Shown here in pieces: positions 1 through 5,698 of a stretch of DNA of 5,698 bases. The notes under the pieces are model-generated. The model was not told where the DNA came from and made no database searches. It saw nothing but the letters and a program-made list of their open reading frames with translations. Position 1 is the first letter of the stretch. Each line of letters begins with the position of its first letter. Position numbers and translations under genes: made by a program. Origin of the DNA: Verrucomicrobiota bacterium (GTDB taxonomy: Bacteria; Verrucomicrobiota; Verrucomicrobiia; Chthoniobacterales; UBA10450); NCBI GenBank assembly GCA_003217835.1, contig QHMQ01000037.1:1-5698 (forward strand), read 5' to 3'.

Positions 1-664
1 GGAAAATACGCGGGCGAAACTTGGCGAGCTTGCCGATCCGGTGTTCGCCATTTTGAGTGACGGCGGAAAAAGCGAGAAACTCGAGAGGCTTGTCAACGGT
101 TTGCGCGGCCGAGGGCTGGCCGATTTCATTAATGTCGATGTCCGGATTGTCCGCGGCCTTGCTTATTATACCGGGATCGTCTTCGAGGTATTCGATCGCG
201 CAGGAAAACTTCGCGCTATCGCCGGCGGCGGCCGTTACGACAATCTGATCGCGCAACTCAGCGACAGTGCGGTTTCCATGCCTGCGCTTGGCTTTGCCAT
301 GGGGGACGTCGTCCTGGGCGAATTAATGAATGAAACCGCGAGAGCGCGCGAGAAGATGCAACAAGCGATCGCTGCCGAGCAAAAGATCGACATCTACATT
401 GTCATCGCAAAGGAGGAGCGCCGCGCCGATGCGCTTACGCAAATCCAGCAACTTCGAGATTGCGGCTACCGCGTCGATTACGCACTGACAACCGAGAAAG
501 TCCCCAAACAATTTCAAACCGCCGAGCAACTCGGCGCGCGACTTGCCATTTTATTTGGCGACGAATGGCCACAGGTGAAAATGAAGCAGATGGCGAGCGG
601 TGAGCAGCAACTTGTTCCAAGTAAAGACCTCGTTAGCGCCATCGGATCCGAATTGCCGCGGTAA
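1..664 (+). CDS. hisS: Histidyl-tRNA synthetase, 3' part (5' end outside window)
   Basis: Charges tRNA-His with histidine in the cytosol. The reading frame is open from base 2, so the gene enters from the left; 220 C-terminal residues are present of an expected 420-450. Seen in order: the class-II histidine motif VRGLAYYTG (149-175), the glycine-rich AGGGRYDNL (221-247), a motif-3-like PALGFAMGDVV (about 281-313), then an alpha/beta anticodon-binding domain starting near IDIYIVIAKEE (about 389-421) and ending just before the TAA stop. Most bacterial HisRS read RGLDYY and end motif 3 in GLERL. The variants here (RGLAYY, GDVVL) resemble the branch I recall from plant organelles and some environmental phyla. 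The frame has no internal stop and the C-terminus looks complete. aspS follows 111 bp downstream on the same strand, so co-transcription is likely. Identity is secure; the subfamily assignment is from memory. Confidence 0.96.
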   Translation, partial: ENTRAKLGELADPVFAILSDGGKSEKLERLVNGLRGRGLADFINVDVRIVRGLAYYTGIVFEVFDRAGKLRAIAGGGRYDNLIAQLSDSAVSMPALGFAMGDVVLGELMNETARAREKMQQAIAAEQKIDIYIVIAKEERRADALTQIQQLRDCGYRVDYALTTEKVPKQFQTAEQLGARLAILFGDEWPQVKMKQMASGEQQLVPSKDLVSAIGSELPR

Positions 665-690
665 GGCGCGACCAGACCCTGCGCGCCGAC

Positions 691-770
691 TTATTTGAGG
701 ACCGCCCGCGGGTCTGTCCCTACCAGCAATGATAACTTGAGAGGTGCTTCGACTTCGCTCAGCATGACAA
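691..770. repeat. Composite dispersed-repeat-like segment between hisS and aspS
   Basis: The reverse complement of 743-769 contains TGAGCGAAGTCGAAGCA preceded by GTCATGC. This closely resembles a dispersed intergenic repeat (TCATCCTGAGCGAAGTCGAAGG type) that I know from many environmental bacterial genomes. It gives false peptides such as STSLSMT on one strand and HAERSRSTS or MLSEVEA on the other, and all three occur here. Next to it, 700-724 (reverse strand GTAGGGACAGACCCGCGGGC...) contains the 8-bp palindrome CCCGCGGG (705-712) and looks like a second repeat unit. The aspS frame stays open through this segment, so automatic start calling would add spurious N-terminal residues. Copy number elsewhere in the genome cannot be seen from this window. 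Confidence 0.6.
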
Positions 771-775
771 GAACG

Positions 776-2590
<1,815 letters not shown>

Positions 2591-2592
2591 AC

Positions 2593-2754
2593 TCACGGTG
2601 CTGACGCCGCAGTCTTCTCAACGATTTTGATTTCGTCGGCGCTCAAGCCGTAAAGCTCGTAAACCAACTTGTCGATCTGCGCGTGGGTCGCATCGATCTG
2701 GCGCTGAATGACGGATTGCACCGGTGTAAACACCAGCGTGGGATGGTCGCTCAA
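2593..2754 (-). pseudogene. Relic of a type IIG / Eco57I-like restriction-modification methylase (C-terminal tail)
   Basis: An open stretch of 53 codons ends in a TGA at 2593-2595. Its conceptual product contains VIQRQIDATHAQIDK followed by LVYELYGLSADEIKIVE. The pattern 'QRQIDATDxxIDxLVYELYGLTxEEIxIVE' is the very C-terminus of many large (about 1000-residue) type IIG or N6-adenine DNA methylase / TaqI-C-like proteins, where it follows the specificity domain. Everything upstream of this tail is missing: the frame continues only as out-of-frame fdxA sequence. A TTG at 2752-2754 overlaps the fdxA stop (TATTGA), so translation of a 53-residue peptide is formally possible, but I see no catalytic motif and no evidence of function. 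The stop lies 2 bp from the convergent aspS stop. I read it as the leftover 3' end of a deleted restriction-modification gene. Confidence 0.72.
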
Positions 2755-3071
2755 TAACCCAAGGCCTTTTTCCGCTCCGCGGCGCCAGGCAGCGGCTCCT
2801 TGCGAGCCGTGATTGCCGGCGCGCCCGAGTCCTTCAGCTGCTTGGCCTGAACCGCGTTGAACTCGACATCTTTTGCGAATTCTGGTGGAAGGTCGTTCTC
2901 CTCGTAGATGGCGTGCACTGGGCATACGTCCACGCATGCCATGCAATCGATGCAATCATCCGGGTGAATGACCACCTGGTTGTCCAGCTCGTAGAAACAG
3001 GCGACGGGACACACCTCCACACAGTCGGTGAACTTGCATCCGGTGCATTTGTCGGTCACGATGTGGGGCAT
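2751..3071 (-). CDS. fdxA: 7Fe ferredoxin ([3Fe-4S][4Fe-4S], Azotobacter FdI type)
   Basis: Small soluble electron carrier of 106 residues, the size of Azotobacter vinelandii ferredoxin I. The start MPHIVTDKCTGCKFTDC fits the family. Cysteines are at 9, 12, 17, 21, 25, 40, 43, 46 and 50. By alignment with FdI (shifted by one), Cys9, Cys17 and Cys50 bind the 3Fe-4S cluster, and Cys21, Cys40, Cys43 and Cys46 bind the 4Fe-4S cluster; Cys12 and Cys25 are the usual non-ligand cysteines. CxxxCPV and DCIDCMACVDVCP are intact. The C-terminal segment after about residue 60 (EENDLPPEF...) is the long tail typical of FdxA. An in-frame extension up to 3218 exists but has no family similarity and crosses the promoter and a relic, so ATG 3071 is chosen. 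Its redox partner cannot be inferred, because the neighbours are a relic and a transporter. Confidence 0.95.
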   Translation of the reverse strand: MPHIVTDKCTGCKFTDCVEVCPVACFYELDNQVVIHPDDCIDCMACVDVCPVHAIYEENDLPPEFAKDVEFNAVQAKQLKDSGAPAITARKEPLPGAAERKKALGY

Positions 3072-3120
3072 GGATTTGCGTGGTTGAGGGTTTCGTGAAA
3101 AGACTGCCGTTGACGCCTCA

Positions 3121-3148
3121 AGTATTTCAGTGATGCTCGCGCGGTCAA
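3121..3148 (-). promoter_or_regulatory. Candidate sigma70-type promoter for fdxA
   Basis: On the minus strand TTGACC (3148-3143, five of six to TTGACA) is followed after 16 bp by AATACT (3126-3121, four of six to TATAAT). Transcription would start near 3114 and leave a leader of about 43 nt before the fdxA ATG. No Shine-Dalgarno sequence lies between. Spacing and position are good, but box similarity alone is weak evidence. Confidence 0.35.
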
Positions 3149-3168
3149 TAGCCTGTTTCAATATCGCG

Positions 3169-3219
3169 CTAATCCGCTCGTAAATGATGTTCCCGGCCAG
3201 TCCGGAAAAGAATCGCAAC
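3169..3219 (-). pseudogene. C-terminal relic of a second sodium:solute symporter gene
   Basis: Read on the minus strand, this stretch encodes VAILFRTGREHHLRAD and a TAG stop (3171-3169). The intact symporter next door ends VAVLFRTGREHPPSP. Over the 11 shared codons (3187-3219 against 3398-3430) there are six base differences: five silent third-position changes and one Ile/Val change. That pattern marks divergence under selection for protein, so two functional paralogues once existed and this is not a recent slip-duplication. A TAA four codons before the homology begins (3231-3229) and the lack of similarity further upstream show that the body of the gene is gone. It sits just upstream of the fdxA promoter. 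Confidence 0.65.
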
Positions 3220-3324
3220 CGGGCGCCGTTACTGCATGGCGAGTTCGCGCGCGTGGGAAATTTCGCCGCTTTTCGTGGGTCGAACTTGGTTGGCCCTGAG
3301 CGTAACCCACAATCTTCTGCCGCT

Positions 3325-3348
3325 CGACGACTAATTCGTCGGGATTAG
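3325..3348. repeat. Two overlapping, mutually exclusive inverted repeats
   Basis: CGACGA (3325-3330) pairs with TCGTCG (3336-3341) around the loop CTAAT. The same CTAAT (3331-3335) can instead pair with ATTAG (3344-3348) around TCGTCGGG. The two hairpins cannot coexist easily. They lie 35-58 bp beyond the symporter stop on its own strand. No T-run follows in either direction, so an intrinsic terminator is unlikely. Confidence 0.4.
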
Positions 3349-3382
3349 GCAAATTCCTGGAAACCGCGTCTTACCCAGTCGA

Positions 3383-4984
3383 TCAAGGTGACGGGGGATG
3401 TTCGCGGCCGGTTCGGAACAGAACCGCCACGCAAAACGTGACAATGGTTCCGAAGCAGATCCACCAGGGGAATACCAGGACTGGTAGCCAGCTCGGTTGG
3501 GGATAGAGCTGTCCACCGAAGATGCTGGCGATGCTATTGGGCAATCCACTCAAGATCGCGACGACGATGAAACCGATGATCATGGCGATGATGTTGCCGG
3601 AGTTGTTGCCACGCCGCTTGGTGAACATGCCGCAGAGAAATACCCCTAGCAGCGAGCCATAGGTGTAACCGAAAATTCCAAGCACGATTGGGATGATCCG
3701 CACGTTGGGGTGCACGATGACGAGATAGGACGTGGTGGATGCAACGACGATCATCAGGACAGAAAACCACACAGTCGCCCAGCGCACGGCGCGCAGGCTT
3801 TGTTCGCTGGTGGCATTGGGATTGATGTAGCTCTCGTACCAGTCGCGGGTGAAACTCGTGGCCAGGGCGTTTAGCGCCGTGCTCAATGATCCCATCGCGG
3901 TGGCGAAAATTCCGGCAATTAGAAGTCCGCGCAGACCCACAGGCATTTCGTAAAGAATGAAATGGCAGAAAGTCTCGTTAGGCGTTTTGGGGAGAGTGGG
4001 ATCGGGATGCGCCTGATAATAAGTCCAGAGCAACAAACCGATGCTCAAGAAAGTGAGCACGATCGGGATGTCGGCGAGTCCTGAAAGAATGAGCGAGCGC
4101 CGGCTGCGGCGAATATCGGGCGCGGTCAACATGCGCTGCACCATGTCTTGATCGGTGCCGTGCGTCGCCATGGTGATGAATGTGGCCCCAATCAATCCTG
4201 CGAAAATCGTGTAATCGGTCTCAAACATTCCTTTGATTTTATCCCAACCCGTTTTGGCCGGATCGAGACCCGTGGTCAGAAAATCGGAAATGCCGAAGCC
4301 GCCGTGGCGCGCAACGATTTCACTCCAACCGCCGGGGATGGCCGAGTAAAGCAGGCCGAGGGCGACCAGCGCGCTGCCCATCATGATTGAGGCTTGAATA
4401 AAATCGGTCCAGATGACCGCTTTGATTCCACCGAGTGTCGTGTAAATCGCGGTGAGGATCACGATCGCAATCGTTGATCCGATGTAAATCAGCAGTGTTT
4501 CAGTTTGGCTCGGGCGGGTGCCGGAAATCATTTCGTAGGCGAGGGCAAGCGCAATAGCGGCGACATAAAGCCGCGCCCCAGAGGCGAGCAGACGGGTGAT
4601 CATGAAGACAGCCGAAGCCGCGTTCTTCGTCGCAACGCCGAAGCGCGCCGTCAGATATTCGTAGATCGAGTAAACTTTGTAATCGTAGTACGGTTTGATG
4701 AAAATGTAGCTGACCAGGATGCGCGCGAGGATCGTGCCGAGGGCGAGCTGCAGATAAGTGTAATTGCGGAGCGCGAAGCCCTCGCCCGGCGTGCCGAAGA
4801 ATGTGCCCGCGCTCGTTTCCGCGGCGATGATCGAGGCGAGCACGGCCCACCACGGGATTCTGCGGCCGCCGAGCGCGAAGTCTTTGAGGTCTTCCTCTTT
4901 TCGGCCCATGTAGAGGCCGATGGAGATGATGATGACAAAATAAAGAAGTAGAACGGCGCTATCGATGCCGAGCCGAGCGTCCAT
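3383..4984 (-). CDS. Sodium:solute symporter (SSS/SLC5 family), substrate unknown
   Basis: Inner-membrane secondary transporter expected to couple uptake of a small solute to the sodium gradient. The product is 533 residues, normal for the family, with about 13 hydrophobic segments; the first is at about 7-26. Family landmarks: ALGGRRIPWWAVLAS with AAETSAGTFFGTPG (37-67, sodium-site region of TM1), YSIYEYLTARFG (105-116), the signature YTTLGGIKAVIWTDFIQ (181-197), THGTDQDMVQRMLTAPD (274-290) and AGIFATAMGSLSTALNALAT (357-376), the TM8-like sodium-site helix. In that helix the usual tandem serine is Gly-Ser here. The tail after the last helix is short (FRTGREHPPSP). ATG 4984 is preferred over an in-frame TTG at 5020 because the first helix begins right after it, as in relatives. 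No strong Shine-Dalgarno is seen. A relic of a paralogue lies downstream. Sugar, amino acid, carboxylate or other substrate cannot be told from sequence. Confidence 0.93.
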   Translation of the reverse strand: MDARLGIDSAVLLLYFVIIISIGLYMGRKEEDLKDFALGGRRIPWWAVLASIIAAETSAGTFFGTPGEGFALRNYTYLQLALGTILARILVSYIFIKPYYDYKVYSIYEYLTARFGVATKNAASAVFMITRLLASGARLYVAAIALALAYEMISGTRPSQTETLLIYIGSTIAIVILTAIYTTLGGIKAVIWTDFIQASIMMGSALVALGLLYSAIPGGWSEIVARHGGFGISDFLTTGLDPAKTGWDKIKGMFETDYTIFAGLIGATFITMATHGTDQDMVQRMLTAPDIRRSRRSLILSGLADIPIVLTFLSIGLLLWTYYQAHPDPTLPKTPNETFCHFILYEMPVGLRGLLIAGIFATAMGSLSTALNALATSFTRDWYESYINPNATSEQSLRAVRWATVWFSVLMIVVASTTSYLVIVHPNVRIIPIVLGIFGYTYGSLLGVFLCGMFTKRRGNNSGNIIAMIIGFIVVAILSGLPNSIASIFGGQLYPQPSWLPVLVFPWWICFGTIVTFCVAVLFRTGREHPPSP

Positions 4985-5020
4985 GTCGATCTTAGGTGAC
5001 AGAATTTCGCAGACGCGCAA

Positions 5021-5109
5021 GGTGGATCGCGGGCTCCGTCGCGCGATGCTAAGACAAATGCGGCTTCGCCGCCTAATTTAGCATCAAACAAGGGACTGCT
5101 CGATCCACC
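5021..5109. repeat. 89-bp nested palindrome in the divergent intergenic region
   Basis: Three co-centred inverted repeats share a centre near 5065-5066. The outer arms GGTGGATCG (5021-5029) and CGATCCACC (5101-5109) are a perfect 9 bp. The middle arms GATGCTAA (5045-5052) and TTAGCATC (5078-5085) are a perfect 8 bp. The inner arms GCGGC (5060-5064) and GCCGC (5068-5072) flank a TTC loop. The spacers between outer and middle arms are 15 bp on both sides and only weakly complementary. The right arm ends exactly before the glycosylase ATG. No target-site duplication is evident. A weak promoter-like pair, AAGACA (5051-5056) and TAATTT (5074-5079) with 17 bp spacing, lies inside for the plus-strand gene. 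It could be a REP/MITE-like element, a regulator site serving both genes, or an RNA hairpin around the start. Confidence 0.7.
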
Positions 5110-5698
5110 ATGAAACTAGTTGAAATTCCAGCACCCGATTTTGATCTCGCGATGACGCTCGACTCCGGCCAGGTCTTTCACTGGGAAGAATGTGGAGAGG
5201 GATATGTGGGCGCGATCGCGGACATGGCGGTTTATGTAGAGCAGCGCGGTAATGTATTAAAAGTTCGCGGTGGCGAGACGCCGACCAGGTCGCCGCAGCG
5301 ACGACCACTCTCCAGAATGGTTGCGAATTATTTCGCGCTCGATCATCCGCTCGCGGAAATTTGCGCGGCATTTCCGGACGATCAGATCATGGAGGCGGCG
5401 CGAAATTTTTGCCGCGGCTTACGCATCATTCGCCAGCCAAAGTGGGAATGTCTGGCGACATTCATTTGTTCGTCGATGAAACAGGTCGCGCACATCCGGC
5501 AGATCTCGCAAGCTCTACGCAAGCGGTTTGGCGATGCGCGCGAGATCGGCAATGGAGTCGGCGGGGGCCGAACGACATGGACGGACAAGCCCGCGAGGGG
5601 AGGCGAGTCAATAAAGCACACAGTCTATACATTTCCTTGCGCGCGCCCGCTTGCCCAATGTTCCGAGAAAGAATTGCACGAATGCGCGCTCGGGTATC
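5110..5698 (+). CDS. 8-oxoguanine DNA glycosylase, OGG1 type (3' end outside window)
   Basis: Predicted base-excision repair enzyme that removes 8-oxoguanine from DNA. 196 residues are present and open to the window edge. The OGG N-terminal domain is clear: LDSGQVFHW (17-25) matches LPSGQSFRW of human OGG1, where the glycine contacts 8-oxoG. GYVGAIADMAVYVEQ (31-45) and VANYFALDHPLAEI (71-84) follow, then FCRGLRIIRQPKWECLATFICSS (100-122), matching FQGVRLLRQDPIECLFSFICSS. The segment then ends in ELHECALGY, matching the human KLGLGYRAR region. The helix-hairpin-helix with catalytic lysine and aspartate would lie beyond the edge. Two oddities: human Asn149-Asn150 after FICSS are replaced by Met123-Lys124, and a Gly/Arg-rich insert of about 20 residues occupies roughly 147-170. 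Divergent from the symporter, with a palindrome touching its start codon; no Shine-Dalgarno site is seen at normal spacing. Confidence 0.88.
   Translation, partial: MKLVEIPAPDFDLAMTLDSGQVFHWEECGEGYVGAIADMAVYVEQRGNVLKVRGGETPTRSPQRRPLSRMVANYFALDHPLAEICAAFPDDQIMEAARNFCRGLRIIRQPKWECLATFICSSMKQVAHIRQISQALRKRFGDAREIGNGVGGGRTTWTDKPARGGESIKHTVYTFPCARPLAQCSEKELHECALGY

Larger units (their letters stand above)
3072..3382. other. 311-bp stretch without an intact gene
   Basis: This lies between the fdxA start and the symporter stop, with both genes on the minus strand. It holds the candidate fdxA promoter (3121-3148), the symporter C-terminal relic (3169-3219) and an overlapping pair of inverted repeats (3325-3348). 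I find no tRNA, no U-tract terminator and no convincing open frame in 3220-3324 or 3349-3382. A 32-codon plus-strand ORF at 3236-3334 is not credible as a gene without homologues. Confidence 0.7.

Noticed and set aside
665..687. GGCGCG...CGCGCC hairpin right after the hisS stop as a terminator
   Set aside because: The stem is only 6 bp with an 11-nt loop and no T-run follows; the downstream aspS is likely co-transcribed.
695..775. Longer aspS beginning at TTG 695 or ATG 764
   Set aside because: Family homology begins at MYRTHDC (ATG 776). The added codons translate repeat-like DNA and have no AspRS counterpart. ATG 764 is not excluded but is less likely.
3072..3218. 49-codon N-terminal extension of the ferredoxin
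   Set aside because: The frame is open, but FdxA proteins start at the MPHIVTDKC equivalent. The extension crosses a promoter candidate and the symporter relic and resembles no known domain.
3236..3334. 32-codon plus-strand ORF (MASSRAWEISPL...)
   Set aside because: It looks somewhat protein-like and has an ATG and a TAA, but it has no ribosome site and no recognisable family, and it ends inside the overlapping inverted repeats. A search for conserved copies would be needed before calling it.
3325..3348. H-type pseudoknot formed by both stems at once
   Set aside because: The connecting loops would be 0, 0 and 2 nt, too short to span the stems; the two pairings are better read as alternatives.
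4148..4951. Plus-strand ORFs opposite the symporter
   Set aside because: These are Arg/Glu/Asp-rich shadow translations of the antisense strand of a well-conserved membrane protein; no homology or ribosome sites.
4985..5020. Longer symporter start at TTG 5020
   Set aside because: The 12 extra residues are not typical, and ATG 4984 places the first membrane helix at the usual distance from the start.

Overview
The window is ordinary, gene-dense bacterial chromosome. It holds the 3' half of a histidyl-tRNA synthetase gene (hisS, +), a complete aspartyl-tRNA synthetase (aspS, +), a 7Fe ferredoxin (fdxA, -), a complete sodium:solute symporter (-), and the 5' two thirds of an OGG1-type 8-oxoguanine DNA glycosylase (+) that runs off the right edge. 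No new defence, mobile or biosynthetic system is visible. The unusual material is gene relics, repeat-like insertions and one large palindrome.

Organism: GC is moderately high and Shine-Dalgarno sites are weak or absent before every start. The HisRS is of the plant-organelle-like branch (RGLAYYTG, GDVVL instead of GLERL). The AspRS carries the residues of non-discriminating enzymes. Short palindromic or 'TCATGCTGAGCGAAGTCGAAGCA'-type dispersed repeats appear to have invaded the edges of aspS. Together these fit a soil-type Verrucomicrobiota or a similar environmental phylum. That is an inference from style and not a proven placement.

Layout. 1-664: hisS 3' part. 665-775: 111-bp gap, largely repeat-like, which also lengthens the aspS reading frame falsely upstream. 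776-2590: aspS, whose last nine codons look repeat-derived. 2593-2754 (-): about 53 codons matching the C-terminal tail of type IIG / Eco57I-like restriction-modification methylases, ending 2 bp from the aspS stop and starting on the fdxA stop. 2751-3071 (-): fdxA. 3072-3382: 311 bp without an intact gene. It holds a likely fdxA promoter, an 11-codon relic of a second symporter C-terminus, and two overlapping inverted repeats. 3383-4984 (-): symporter. 4985-5109: divergent intergenic region filled by an 89-bp nested palindrome ending directly at the next start codon. 5110-5698 (+): OGG1-like glycosylase.

How the genes work together: hisS and aspS are plausibly one translation operon, an adjacency common in bacteria. 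The ferredoxin, symporter and glycosylase show no evident pathway link. fdxA sits between two relics, so its neighbourhood seems to have been built by decay and deletion and not by functional clustering.
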